Positions 51,998 through 62,530 are shown, numbered from the stretch's first letter. The stretch: DNA of 64,000 nt from Symbiodinium kawagutii (GCA_009767595.1 VSDK01016342.1:221029-285028); one strand, 5' to 3'. Numbers and translations: made by a program. Notes: generated from the sequence alone by a model not told the origin.

Positions 51998-52750
51998 GTC
52001 GGCTGAGTGAGGGTCAAGCAAATCTCTCTGCGGAGAGTGCTGTCAGCCGTGCCAGAAGTTTTTAGCCTTACGTGTGTCACTTGTGCAGTCCATTCAGCGC
52101 ATGGAAGGCCTTGTCGCAGATTATGTTGGCCTGTGTTGACCACGCGGGTGACCTCCCTGAGCAAAAGGAAATTTCGGAAAATTATGGTGTCATGTGATTT
52201 GGTCGATTTGGTGCACATGTTTGGGAAAAGTTTTTCTGTGTTGGATGGTGACTTTCTTTTTGAGTAGTTTTTTTGCGTTTTTTGTCAATAATTTCTTGGT
52301 CACGTTAACCATCATGAGCATCATGAACCATCTTATTCACCATCAGTCGCATCAGTTGGCCATCAAAATAATTTAAAACCATTGGTCAACCATTGATTTA
52401 ACCGATTTAACCATCAAAAATCAGTCCAATCATTGGATTTTCACCACTATCCCACTTAATTCGCTTAATTGACCCTCTTATCGGTCGGCCTTTTTCAGCC
52501 TTGATTGCACCAGGTGCAAAGAAAGGAGAAGGCATTGGGTCCTCCTGTGGAAGGCGCCGAGGGAAACACTAGAATCGAGAGGAATCAAGTGCCTCAGGCA
52601 ACACCGAGGAACACCAAGGACAGGTTTTTCAATGGTTTGATGGTTAAATAATGCGAATGATGGTTGAGAATGATTGAGAATTATGACTATACAATGTTGT
52701 AGGTTGGTTGGGTAGGGGTACACTGTAGTTTGAAACATGTTTAGGTCAAT
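51998..52750. other. Non-coding spacer
   Basis: CATCATGAGCATCATGA, GATTTAACCGATTTAACC and TTAATTCGCTTAATT words. No gene. Confidence 0.55.
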
Positions 52751-52786
52751 GAAGCAACTTGATGCCATTTTGGCTCAAGTTGCTTC
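52751..52786 (+). other. Spliced-leader relic inside a 12-bp inverted repeat
   Basis: GCCATTTTGGCTCAAG (52764-52779) equals the last 16 nt of the dinoflagellate spliced leader. Directly upstream lies GAAGCAACTTGA (52751-52762), the exact reverse complement of TCAAGTTGCTTC (52775-52786), with one extra T before the leader. The leader's own GCCA...TGGC dyad forms the hairpin tip. This is the structure expected if the cDNA end folded back on itself and primed second-strand synthesis. Confidence 0.85.
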
Positions 52787-52813
52787 ATTCAACTTGTTTT
52801 TCCTGCCGCGTTC

Positions 52814-53372
52814 ATGCCGCGGCTGGCTGCCACGCGTGTTGCCGAGTGGCGCCAGCTTGCCAAGCGTTGGCGGAAGACAAACCCCGGTCGAGCGCCTGAG
52901 AGCCTCGATCGGGGGGAGAGGCAAGGGTCCATCCGAGCGCGTGCTGCGTTTTGGGTGGCGACTGTCACCGAGCCCAGGGTGACTCCGGTGGCAGAAGGCT
53001 GCCAGGTGTGCGGTGTGTCCACCCACAGCTGGTGCGAGGCCTGCTACGCTCGGACCGACGAGCAGAGTGGAGCCTTTGGGGCTGTGCAGAGCTTGCGACC
53101 GGGAGCACAGGGTGTGCGAGCTCTGTGAGCAAAGCCACCTGAGCTGGGAGCAAGGGCACAATGCCTACCTCCAGTCCCGCTCCGGAGAGGGTGCGACTGA
53201 GGTCGAGATCGAGGAGGAGAGTGTCGAGATCAGCCTCGATCCGTCCCTGCCCACGCAGCGCATCACCTTGCGTGAGCTTGCCGAGCAGACCGGCCAGAGT
53301 GTTGACGAGCTCCGCGCCCGCCTCCTCCAGCGCCTCCGGTCGCTGGAACATGATCCTCCCCTGGAAGCCTGA
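52814..53372 (+). pseudogene. Retrocopied gene with Cys-rich (B-box-like) fingers, frame broken
   Basis: GC-rich block starting at ATG 52814 (MPRLAATRVAEWRQLAKRWR), 34 nt after the spliced-leader relic. The first frame gives CQVCGVSTHSWCEACYAR. Near GGGG (about 53080-53085) homology passes to another frame with LCRACDREHRVCELCEQSHL, together a C-x2-C...C-x2-C double-finger module. That frame continues through IEEESVEISLDPSLP and LRELAEQTGQSVDELRARLL to a stop at 53370-53372. There are no intron-like gaps. The spliced-leader remnant, lack of introns, GC content unlike the neighbours and frameshift point to a decayed processed retrogene. The zinc-finger role is inferred from Cys spacing only. 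Confidence 0.75.
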
Positions 53373-53778
53373 GGATGGGATGGAACGTGACTTGGTTTCC
53401 CTTCTGTCTAACCCCTCTGAGCCAGTGGTGGAGTTCCTCCAACGGCGTGGGATCCAGAGTTGCAGTGAGATCAAGTACTGCAAAAATGATTTCAGCTGCC
53501 CGAGCGGTCCAAAGCGACCTGCGCTGACCCAAACACGCAGGTGCAAAAAGGTGTGAGGAAAAAGAAAATGAGAATGGTAACCATTCTTGGCATTCTTTTG
53601 GCATCGTTGCTTTCAATCATGAACCATGTTAACCACCACTTGCGCCACTTGCACCGCTTGAATTGTTGCAACTCTTGCAAGGCATTAGCATGATTAGCAG
53701 CATTCACAGCAACCGTGCTTCGTCATTTTGCTTTTAGAGAGCAGGCTTAGTTTGGTAGCGTGTCACTGCTTGAGAGTC
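53373..53778. other. Retrogene 3' region and spacer
   Basis: 53373-53560 keeps the GC-rich character of the retrogene and probably is its 3'UTR, ending in an A-rich GGAAAAAGAAAATGAG stretch that could be a poly-A remnant. The rest is spacer with CCACTTGCGCCACTTG words. Confidence 0.5.
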
Positions 53779-54162
53779 ATGGGAAAAAAAGACTCTCCCT
53801 GTAAGACTGGCAATGGCAGCAACCACAAGCCTGTGCAAAGAGATGCCAGCAAGAGCTGTGGCAAATGGACTGGTGCCACCTCTGAGACAACCCCAACTGA
53901 GAAGACACAGAGCGCAGCTGAGGTGGTTGAGCCTAGTTTCCGGTTCCCATTATTCCGGATTCCACCGACAGTCGAAATTCCAAACCAAGCAGCAGCGAAC
54001 GCATACAATGATTGGTTTGAGCACAACGATTTCAATGAGTCACGTGGAATGAAGAAGGATGAACTTCCTTCTTTCAAACAGTTTTTGAAGGAAAATTATT
54101 CCGTTGATGAAATCGTTGAGATGGTAGTGGATCCTTTGGAAGACTCTTCAGGGAGCTGCTGA
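53779..54162 (+). CDS. Small hypothetical protein, intact member of duplicated pair
   Basis: 127 residues, ATG 53779 (MGKKDSPCKTGNGSNHKPVQ). A Lys/Ser/Thr-rich N-terminus is followed by RFPLFRIPPTVEIPNQAAAN, then NDWFEHNDFNESRGMKKDEL, then FKQFLKENYSVDEIVEMVVD and an acidic end. The C-terminal half looks like a small helical module. It is duplicated, in broken form, at 51638-51997. Family unknown. Confidence 0.6.
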   Translation: MGKKDSPCKTGNGSNHKPVQRDASKSCGKWTGATSETTPTEKTQSAAEVVEPSFRFPLFRIPPTVEIPNQAAANAYNDWFEHNDFNESRGMKKDELPSFKQFLKENYSVDEIVEMVVDPLEDSSGSC

Positions 54163-55647
54163 GTGAAGCCGAGTGAAGGTCAAACGATTCGAAACGATTC
54201 TCTCAGCAGAGAGTGCTGTCAGCCAGAAAAGTTGATAGCTGGCCATTTCATTCGTGTCATTCGTTTCATTGGCCTTTTTGCGCTTTTTGTCCTTTAAGCG
54301 CTTTAAGCTGCTGCAGGAGGGCTGCAGAGAAAAAAAATGCACAAGATGTTTTTTTGCGACCTTGGGAAAGGATGGAAAGCAATGCTGGCTGATCGCCAAA
54401 GATTCCTCCCTATTTGCCAGTGCGTTGTCAATACAGTCAGCAACTCTAGGCAACAGTCGTAACAGTGGGGCAAAATGGTACGAATGGTAGATGCCATGGC
54501 GTTGGCCGAATCACCAAGTGCCTGGGCTGTTTCGCCGCAGGTCATGGGCTGTCGCTGGTTGCTGCATGCCCTCATCATCCTTGATACCTTCATCGCAGCT
54601 TGGCGAATGCAGCGCTGGATGCAGTGGCTTTTCCTGGTGCAACCTTCATACCCGGATTTATGGTAATGGATCGAATGGATGGTAATTTGCGGTAATTAGA
54701 AATAAAGTTATTACTTGATACGACTTGATATAGTTGATATGTCAATTTGTTGCTTCCTTACATATGTAAAGAATGGGCAACACACGTGATGCTTCGAGAT
54801 GCAGACATTGACAATTCGGACAATTGTTATGTAAATATAAGAAATTTACATTTCAATCTTATATTTGCTTTTATATACTTGGTCTGTAAATATATACAGT
54901 ATATACGTATATACGGTGTATAGATCCATAGATGCAATTAAAACGAATTATAAAACGTATAAAAGATTTTGATCGATTTTTTTTACGAGAGTTGTATATG
55001 GCTGAACTGAGTTGCATTGCACGTACTTACATTGAGCTGAGCTGCCCTTTATCCAACGTATTTGATCTGATAAACGCATTGACAGATCACATGTGATTAT
55101 GTGTTTGATCTTCATATGTCGCATATGTGGATGTGTATTTGTTTTTTCAAATATTATCATGATTATCATGTGTTTTGTACCACTTTCATCTAATCACAGA
55201 TTTAAATGTGAATTCATGTGATTCATGCGAATTGTCCAAACACTACGCAGGCATCATCATGGTCCTGTCAATCACTTCACTTGTGGTTCATCGCATTTTC
55301 AACTGTTGCATTCATTTTTTCATGAACTCAACAGGCATGTGACTCCGGATGATAGTGTTTTCTTGGACGATTATTGAATCTCTTGAATCTCTTGAATCCA
55401 ACAGGCCATCCATCAATACCGCAGAAAATTATACATCTTGCGCATCTTGTCCCAAAGCTGGCTTTCAGTTGCAATTGGTTCCAAGATTTTGTCTACAAGC
55501 AAATAAACCAACATTTCTTTTCATCCATCGCTTTCAATTTGTTTCAAGCTGAAAGCATGCTTGATTTTTGAATGTGGTGCTAATGTATTGAATTTTACAT
55601 GAATACCATGCCCCCCAGCAAGCTTCAGCTTCCATGGTGGTGTAGCC
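54163..55647. other. Long spacer, mostly non-coding
   Basis: AACGATTC duplication (54184-54201) and CTTTAAG-cg-CTTTAAG (54293-54308). A frame at 54475-54666 (MVRMVDAMALAESPSAWAVS) is possible but unsupported. 54690-55250 is very AT-rich, with ATATACG words (54895-54920). Confidence 0.5.
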
Positions 55648-56100
55648 ATGGCTTTCAATTGCCCGCGACGTCCAGCGACATGCCCACCTGCTCGGATTTT
55701 GCACTCCATGGTGGACAATGACCAGGAACATGCGCTCCTGTCTGTCTACATGATTCTGGAGTATGCCTTTCAGCATGATCTTTGCGACTTGCTGCATGAC
55801 GCAGATGGATGTGCCAGAAAACAATTTGTTGACAACATTTACCAGAAACTCAAGTTCATGAGCCAGGAGGAGCTGAAGAAGTTCAATGATGAAGGACCTT
55901 GGAGAATTGATCCAAAGCATTACAAGGTTCTGGCTATTCAGCGTTCCAACGATGATCTGAAGAAAAAAGTCATGGCCCCAAGACCTTCCCAGTCACCTGA
56001 TTTTGCAAAGGCTTCCATGCAGCCCATGAAAAAGAAGAGAAGATTCCGTGGCAGAGGCAACAAACGCAAGCGGCGAGTGCCCAACAAGTTTTTTAAATAG
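55648..56100 (+). CDS. Small basic hypothetical protein
   Basis: 150 residues, ATG 55648. A helical core (NDQEHALLSVYMILEYAFQH, then CDLLHDADGCARKQFVDNIY, then QKLKFMSQEELKKFNDEGPW) is followed by a strongly basic tail (MKKKRRFRGRGNKRKRRVPN) typical of nuclear or nucleolar localisation or RNA binding. Frame intact. No family recognised; the N-terminal ~20 residues may be replaced by a start at MVDNDQEH. Confidence 0.6.
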   Translation: MAFNCPRRPATCPPARILHSMVDNDQEHALLSVYMILEYAFQHDLCDLLHDADGCARKQFVDNIYQKLKFMSQEELKKFNDEGPWRIDPKHYKVLAIQRSNDDLKKKVMAPRPSQSPDFAKASMQPMKKKRRFRGRGNKRKRRVPNKFFK

Positions 56101-56109
56101 ACTTGCGTG

Positions 56110-56551
56110 CTCAAATGGAAGTTCAATTTGGGCAACCCAAAAGGTTTGCCTTGGCCACAGCGCGCCAGACAAAAAGAAGCGTTGTGTTCAGTGTTCAAGA
56201 TCATGCTGCAATTCGCTTGACAATTTTCAGGCTTGGTGCGCATCGCAGAATTCAGAATCTGTATGCGTAGAAGTAGAAGAAGCAGGAACAACATTGGAAA
56301 GAATCCTTTTGTTCTTCAAAGACCGCAAAGATTGTTGGGAAGACATGAGTTGGCCTTGGATGTCTGCGGGAGTTTACTACTTGTGCCAAGAGTTGGAGAC
56401 AACACATGATTTTGATGGCATAGTCACTTCGGCTTGTGCCAGATCAGACTTCAACTGCTACAGGTATATGACACATATGACATATGCTTTTCCTCCAAAG
56501 GCATTGGTTCATTTCCATCATGAAGGCCACCACAGCTACACATGGCTTTAG
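56110..56551 (+). CDS. Cys-rich exon or small gene ending in repeat module A
   Basis: Open stretch with no good ATG, so probably an exon: CVQCSRSCCNSLDNFQAWCA, then EEAGTTLERILLFFKDRKDC, then WEDMSWPWMSAGVYYLCQEL, then TTHDFDGIVTSACARSD. The last codons (PPKALVHFHHEGHHSYTWL, stop) come from module A. Either module A carries the original tail of this gene family, or the exon reads into a repeat after AGGTATATG, which could be a splice donor at about 56463. Confidence 0.4.
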
Positions 56552-56600
56552 GGCGTTAGGGGAGTTCAACAGAAGCAGTTCTCAGTGACGTCAGTGAGGT
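56486..56600. repeat. Dispersed module A, copy 2
   Basis: Lacks the roughly 80-bp insertion present in the 61.3-kb and 62.9-kb copies between GGTTCATTTC and CATCATGA. Confidence 0.85.
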
Positions 56601-56639
56601 GAGTATACTTGTTGCGGCTTGTTGCGCTTGTTGACATGT

Positions 56640-56965
56640 TGGAATGCCCTTGCATTCGTTGCAGGGCATGGCAGGGTATTGCATGTCAGATGGCTGTAAT
56701 GTCCAGTAATGCCCTTGCATTCAATGCAGGGCATGGCAGGGGATTGCATGTCAGATGGCTGCAATGTCCAGTAATGCCCTTGCATTCAATGCAGGGCATG
56801 GCAGGGGATTGCATGTCAGATGGCTGCAATGTCCAGTAATGCCCTTGCATTCAATGCAGGGCATGGCAGGGCATTGCTTGTCAAATGGCTGCAATTCCCA
56901 GTAATGCCCTTGCATTCAAAGCAGGGCATTGCAGCGATTGCAGGGCATTGCGTGGCATGGTGTAT
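56640..56965. repeat. 65-bp minisatellite array (cluster 8)
   Basis: Five units directly after module A, the same order as in cluster 1. Confidence 0.9.
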
Positions 56966-57480
56966 ATAGACATGCATAGACATGGGTTGCTAGTGCGGCT
57001 AGTGGGTTGTGTTGGGCTGCCCTGCGATGAGTGAGTGAGTGAGTTGCATTCTAACGATTCTAACTCTCCGTAACTTTCTTGACAACTGTCATGGGTTTTG
57101 ACTTTGGCTCGAAGGTCGGCCTGCACCATGAATTCGTTTAGACATTGAACCGCATTGAAACAATTGAACTCCATTTGTCGCATTTGTTACTTGAGATTCA
57201 CTCGCTTCACTTGGGTTTCAACCATTCGTTGCAATTGCATGATCTCAAGACCTTGAGTTTCACCAAGAGTTTCAGCCATGGCTTTTGTTTCAACCATCAC
57301 CTGCTGTTCCACTGGGGCTTCACAACGACAATCACTGTCAACCGACAATCACTGACAATCATTACTCAACCAACAATCAGTTGATTCAGTGACAATCACT
57401 TGTCACTACACAACCACATGGAAGGCAGGATAACTTTCTTTGGGTGCTGGCTGTGAGCTGAACCGAGACCCTCTCTCTCT
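56966..57480. other. Non-coding spacer
   Basis: GAGTGAGTGAGTG and CAATCACTGACAATCA words; no supported gene. Confidence 0.55.
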
Positions 57481-57504
57481 GCTCAACTCATTGGAACGAT
57501 TGGA

Positions 57505-57660
57505 AAAGTCCTTTCGGGAGCGGCCAATTCTGGGAAATCGAGTTTGAGCATTATCTTGGCGAAAATCCTGGGGCTTACCAAATGCAGGACCACGTCGAGG
57601 CTTTTCTCGTTCTACACGAGGGACGATGCTCCATACCAACGTGTTGAAAATCGGGGCTTC
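57505..57660 (+). pseudogene. Fragment of NRK-like P-loop kinase
   Basis: Encodes SGAANSGKSSLSIILAKILG, then LTKCRTTSRLFSFYTRDDAP. This matches the Walker A to DD segment of the kinase at 47577-47700 in a single frame, then diverges into unrelated sequence. ATTGGAA-cg-ATTGGAA lies just upstream. No later kinase motif is present, so this is a fragment. Confidence 0.6.
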
Positions 57661-57759
57661 GCGAGCATTGGTTCATGGGGAATCGCTAGGGGATCCTTGG
57701 GGATTTTTTTTGGGAATCGTCCTCTCAGAATTTCAGCTAGAATTTCAACTGCGCGAGCT

Positions 57760-58171
57760 GCGATCCATGGCCTACGTGGCTCAACTCTGTGATGCCCTTG
57801 CAACCCATGGATGGCCTGGTCTTCAGGAAGCGCAGCATGCGCAGGATGATCAGTTCCAAAAAGAGGAGATTGACGAGGAGCGAGAGGAGGGTTTGAGAAA
57901 CGAGCTCCTCTCCAGGCAAAGGTACCAGTCTGTTAGGCTGTTGGCAATTGGAACAATGGGGCGAAAGGGGGCCGTGTTCCCAGTTGTTGTGGCGGATGAC
58001 TTCAGCCGACACACGGTCAAACTGGTGCTCTCCCCATCATCGTCGTTGGAATGTTCAGGATTCGTTGCGTTGGATTTTTTTGCTGGAAGGCAAACATGTG
58101 GCTTTGTGGCGTTTGTAGCGTTTGTAGTTCATGTTTCACTCAGTTTTTGCAGAGTCGTTCATTGCCAGTGA
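57760..58171 (+). CDS. Possible exon, unknown protein
   Basis: Open frame with SMAYVAQLCDALATHGWPGL, then QKEEIDEEREEGLRNELLSR, then LLAIGTMGRKGAVFPVVVAD, then DFSRHTVKLVLSPSSS, after which it enters a short dispersed repeat (58084 on). Coding-like until about 58050. No family recognised. Confidence 0.4.
58084..58155. repeat. 70-bp dispersed repeat, copy 1
   Basis: CTGGAAGGCAAACATGTGGC through GTTCATGTTTCACT recurs at 58875-58945. Both copies include GCGTTTGTAGCGTTTGTAG (GTTTGTAGC words). Confidence 0.9.
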
Positions 58172-59375
58172 TTGCAGCCAAGAAGAGTAAGGGTCGAGAT
58201 ATCATCCCGATCCTTCCGCTTCTTTTCTGCAGTGACATTGTAAAGCGAGGCCATGATTAGGAGATGACATGTCGATGTCGTTGGAACACCTCACGCTTCT
58301 TGCCTCCAGGGACACTGCGTTGGAGTGAGTGGTGCATTTTGAGACTTTGACATGGCAATGTTTCAAAGAGAAAGTTAAACCTTGATTGAGCAGTCGTTGG
58401 AGCAAAGAAACGTAAGAATTCAGAAACTTCTGACTGCTTCCTTTTCTTTGCTCCAATGATTTTCAAATTGGAGTGAGCTGCATTTTGCGCATTGTGGAAT
58501 TGATTGGACATTACATTCGTTACATTTACACACTTCATATAGTAGCCAGTAGGGCCAATAATCGAAAGGAGTGTGTGACTCCTTTGGCTTTTTGGCTTCA
58601 ATGGCACAGTGGTGGAGTCGTGGATGGACGTGTGGCTCCAGCGAGATTGATGTCAGATTTCACTTTGGCATAATAAGAAGATGCTTGAAGTGAACGCGTG
58701 GATGAAGCAAATTCATCACAATGCTATGACCGACGTCGCCAACATCGCTTTTCAGGAGCTGGTTTTAATTGGGGTGATCCTGGACAGGAAATTGAACAAT
58801 GCAATTGCCTCGAATTGCCTTGTTCAACTTCTCAGTCCAGGATGATTCTTCAACTATGCCGTGCCTTCAAGCGCTGGAAGGCAAACATGTGGCTTTGTGG
58901 CGTTTGTAGCGTTTGTAGTTCATGTTTCACTAAGTTTTTGCTGAGTCGTTCTGAGTTTAGTGTTAAAGAGACGAAAGAGATTTACAAACTTCAGACACTT
59001 CAGAGGTGTTCAGAGGTTTGATTGAATTCTTTGGGTCCAACCCTTGTCAAACTAATTGAGACGATTGAGACCTCAGAGACAGCGCAGAGCTGTCCGAAGT
59101 GTGACCGCAAAAGTGGCGCGTGCAGCTGACATATCTGTGTGTGTAGAGTGCCCAATGGAACGAATGGAAGGTCGGGAAGGTGCTTGGAAATCTGTAAGCT
59201 TGAGGATTATCCCAGCCTTTACAAATTATGTGTGCAATCCTGCCAAAACCCTGCAGTTTCTGCAATTTCTGCAGTGTGCGCACATTCCATTGATTTTTCC
59301 ATGGATGTTGCAATGTTGCGGCTCAGATTTCAGATTTTTTTGCACTGTTCCCTGTTCTCTGTTTCTCCGTGTAAG
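58172..59375. other. Mostly non-coding, with 70-bp repeat copy 2
   Basis: Contains the second 70-bp repeat (58875-58945), and GTAACGTTTGTAAA-like and CAGAGGTGTTCAGAGG words. No supported gene. Confidence 0.5.
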
Positions 59376-59876
59376 ATGGGGCAGGCAGAGAGCAGAGCCA
59401 CTGTGGCTGAGGAAGCTGTGCCAGCAGCTGGAGCAGGCATGCTTCAAACCAGGGGCAGTGGCCCCACTGAGGCAGAGGAGGACGCTGCACCTGCAGCTGG
59501 AGATGGTTTGCTTCGAACCAGGGACAACAGCTCTGAGTGTGATCATTGCCTTCGACTGGTGAACAGGTCCTGCAAACGTCACAAGATACTCCAAGGCCTG
59601 AGGTTGAAGTACCAATGTGTGGGTGAGAAAGTGCTGGCAGAGATTTTGCCAGATCCAGCCAAGCACAAGTCCAAAAGGAAATGGGAAATGGCCATGCAAA
59701 AAGCACGTGAAGCCCTTCGACTCATGGCCCCAGATGATCCTGAGACAGATATTGATGACAGCTCTGCTGGCACTGACGCGACTGACGCAGTGCTCTTGAG
59801 CCAAGGTGTCTGTGAGCTGGAACTTGCTGATGGCGCATCACATTTTGATGATGTGCCTGATTTTCAATGGGTTTGA
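59376..59876 (+). CDS. Hypothetical protein, 166 aa
   Basis: ATG 59376 (MGQAESRATVAEEAVPAAGA). Residues 1-45 are an Ala/Glu-rich imperfect repeat (EEAVPAAGAGMLQTRGSGPT / EEDAAPAAGDGLLRTR). Then CDHCLRLVNRSCKRHKILQG (a small Cys motif), then VGEKVLAEILPDPAKHKSKR, a basic helix, and a strongly acidic end (DDPETDIDDSSAG, FDDVPDFQWV). GACGCGACTGACGCAG is an in-frame word repeat. MGQ could be an N-myristoylation start; this is inferred from sequence only. Family unknown. Confidence 0.55.
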   Translation: MGQAESRATVAEEAVPAAGAGMLQTRGSGPTEAEEDAAPAAGDGLLRTRDNSSECDHCLRLVNRSCKRHKILQGLRLKYQCVGEKVLAEILPDPAKHKSKRKWEMAMQKAREALRLMAPDDPETDIDDSSAGTDATDAVLLSQGVCELELADGASHFDDVPDFQWV

Positions 59877-61260
59877 CTGCTAAAATGGCAGCTGCCTTTG
59901 AATTTGGTGAGGTGGGTTGCTGCTGTGGCAATGCACAGTGTTTTGCAATGCACAGTGTTTATCGGATTCACATCTGGACATGTTCACTGTGCAAAGTCCA
60001 CTGTTCAACCCTTTGTAATTAGATTCTTCGCGGGCACTGACAGTCCCTCAGCAATTCATTGCTGCAAAAAGGTGCCAAGGTTTGAAATGTCGATTTCTGA
60101 GACTGCATGGAGTTGAGTTGGCTACATTAACCATACGAACCACGCGAACCATAGGGTGATATGGTGATAGGGTGGTTGAAATGGTTGAAAACGGTTGAAA
60201 ATTAGCGAAATTAGTGGTTGATGCGGTTGATGGGGTGTGGCCGGGTGTTGGGAGATAGGGTGAACTAACTATACAACTTTGATTGCTTGATCAACCACTA
60301 CTTTCCAACCAGCTATGTGAACCAGGAAGAGTTCAGGGTGAATGGTTGATGAGTGGCTGATGAGAGGTTGATAGGTGGTTGATGAGAGGTTGATAGGTGG
60401 TTGATGAGAGGTTGAAGGGGCGGAAGGGGGTTATTGCGGATTGGGTGGCTAGACCACGCTACGGTAGTTGATTTATCAGGGGTCAGTTAATGTTTAGACC
60501 ATGGTTGATGATTGGTTGGACCACCCTACAGTTGATTAATGAGTGGTTGATCAAATCGATAATTGGTTCATGGTTGATCCCAGCTCTACAGCAGCTTCAA
60601 TGATTACCACCCCAAAAACTTTATAACTCCCATCCTTATGTGATCCTGCTTTTGGCGCAGCCTACCAGCATTTTCCTCCATGCCCAGGCACTCAGTGTTG
60701 CTTAGCCTGTGGTCACTGCCATGCGTGAGGAGGTGGATCGGCAATGGATGTTGTAGCTTGGCAACAAGCGCAACAAGGGGCAGGTGATGCTTAATCATGT
60801 TGATTGGCTTAATGACAGATTAGTTTGTGATTTGTGATGGATGTTCTGGTATTACTTCTACCGTTTTGCTTTTGGGTTCTCCGGCCCCATCTTGTTTTTT
60901 TGCTTTGGAGACCCATTAAATATTTGGAGCGTTAGAGGATTGCTGCATGGCGCTGCATGGTGTTGCAGTATGATGTGGACCAGTGGACCCCCTCATTGCA
61001 CTCATTGTTGTTTTGTGATGCCAGCTATTGCAAAGACATGCAAACAAAATGAAAAAATACGGAAACACATGGAAGATGGAACGTTAAACATGTTCAAATG
61101 TGCTGTGACAGCAATTGCAATTGCACAGATGTAATTTCCTATTCGTCCTATTTACGCTATTTATTCGATTTATTTCTTTTGTTTCTTTCGTTTCTTTGCT
61201 TTTCCTCATTTGTTGTATTTGCTCCAATGAAGATGCTGAACCATTTGTTCAAAGATTGGC
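59877..61260. other. Long spacer with GGTTGAT repeats
   Basis: 60130-60560 is dominated by GGTTGAT/GGTTGAA words, including three copies of a 22-bp unit (GGTTGATGAGAGGTTGATAG) at 60347-60425. Possible short frame at 60841-61134 without support. TTTCTTTTGTTTCTTTCG words at 61165-61195 recur at about 62835. Confidence 0.55.
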
Positions 61261-61570
61261 ATCCTGAGGTCTGAGGAAAGCTGGGGTCAGCGCCAGCAGC
61301 AACGTGGAGTTCGGGAACCCAGTATTGTTTTGCCGGTTTTTCCTCCAAAGGCATTGGTTCATTTCACGCATTTCAAACGATTTCAGTGATGTTTCCACAT
61401 GGAACCTTTGAGCGCTTTGAGATCCTTTCGGAATTTCCATCATGACGACCATGGCAGCTACACATGGCTTGAGGCTGTTTAGGCACTTTAGTTCGCTTTA
61501 GTTGCTTTAGGCGCTTTAGGTGCTTTAGGGACGTTAGGGGAGTTCAACAGAAGCAGTTCTCAGGCAAGGG
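61261..61570. repeat. Dispersed module A, copy 3
   Basis: Nearly identical to 62911-63220. Compared with copy 2 it has an insertion of about 80 bp between CATTTC words, itself containing CATTTCA-cg-CATTTCA and CTTTGAG-cg-CTTTGAG, and a GCTTTAG word array at 61480-61530. Confidence 0.9.
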
Positions 61571-61574
61571 ATCG

Positions 61575-61675
61575 TATTGCATGTCAGATGGCTGCAATGT
61601 CCAGTAATGCCCTTGCATTCAATGCAGGGCATGGCAGGGCATTGCATGTCAGATGGCTGCAATTCAGGGTTTAGC
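61575..61675. repeat. 65-bp minisatellite (cluster 9, 1-2 units)
   Basis: Short cluster between modules A and B. Confidence 0.85.
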
Positions 61676-61984
61676 AGGGTTTAGGGAGGTTGTTTGTGGG
61701 GTTCAACCCCAAGTGACACGAGTGCCATTGTTTCGATTGTTTTTGACTTTTGTAACGGCAAATGCATTCAGCTGCTGGCTCAAGTTCAGTCAACTTTCGC
61801 AATATCGACATGTGTTGAATTTTGAGCGTTTTGAGGACAGGTTCTGTTCTGTCAAGTCAAATGTTTCAATGTATTTTGGAAGACCAGTTCCAAATGTTTC
61901 CAGATAGTTCCAGGATGTTCCAAGTGTTCTAAAATGTTCTTAGCGTTCACAGCATGGAACTTTGTAGAACATTGCCAAGCAGCT
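61655..61984 (+). repeat. Module B (5' region), copy 2
   Basis: Carries TTTTGAG-cg-TTTTGAG (61820-61835), single at 13988-13994 and 63472-63478. It lacks the TGTCAAG, GAACATT and TAGGGAG duplications of other copies, so no copy is uniformly ancestral. Confidence 0.9.
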
Positions 61985-62530
61985 ATGACTGTGAGATCCA
62001 AAGGGGCAGATGCAGCTGCTCCAGAAGATGGGCCAGACGCAGCAAAGGCGGCAGAGGCGCGCCAAGAGTTTCAGGCCATCCAGGAGGAGGTCTGCCAGCA
62101 ACCTGCAGAAGTCCAGCAGTTGCTCCTCAAGGTTTTGAATCTCCCAGGTCAGTTCCGCGCTATGATCCAGAAGACCCTGAAGGACCGGAATGACATGGAT
62201 GACTTCAATCCCTTCAATGAAGCTGCGCAAGCAGCGCAAGCAGCGGCAGCTGCTGCTGCGGCAGCAAGTTCAGCTGCGCCGCCAGGGCCCGGTCTGCCGG
62301 CCATGCCGGCGACTTTCCCGAGAAGAATTCCAAAGCATCATGGCGATGGTGGTGATGAATTGAAGGCCTACGCTATGCAGTTTCGCTGCAATTCCTGCGG
62401 GAATATGGTGACCACACCATTTCTTGATGGTGGTGGCCCATATGTGTGGGTGAAGAGCTTGGGGTGGAAGAAGGCAGAGAAGAATGGCAGCAATTGGTGC
62501 TCTTCGACCAGATGCCCTCTCTGCCAATGA
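61985..62530 (+). CDS. Ala-rich protein with C-terminal zinc-ribbon-like Cys motif
   Basis: 181 residues, ATG 61985 (MTVRSKGADAAAPEDGPDAA). Residues about 20-80 are helical (EARQEFQAIQEEVCQQPAEV, then QQLLLKVLNLPGQFRAMIQK). A poly-Ala stretch with AQAAQAAAAA follows. The C-terminal domain has FRCNSCGNMV and, 35 residues later, WCSSTRCPLCQ at the very end: two C-x2-C pairs plus an extra Cys, as in zinc ribbons. CTTCAAT-cc-CTTCAAT puts NPFN in frame. The same 5' end and N-terminal helical region occur at 63698. The Cys motif suggests nucleic-acid or protein binding; this is inference. Confidence 0.65.
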   Translation: MTVRSKGADAAAPEDGPDAAKAAEARQEFQAIQEEVCQQPAEVQQLLLKVLNLPGQFRAMIQKTLKDRNDMDDFNPFNEAAQAAQAAAAAAAAASSAAPPGPGLPAMPATFPRRIPKHHGDGGDELKAYAMQFRCNSCGNMVTTPFLDGGGPYVWVKSLGWKKAEKNGSNWCSSTRCPLCQ

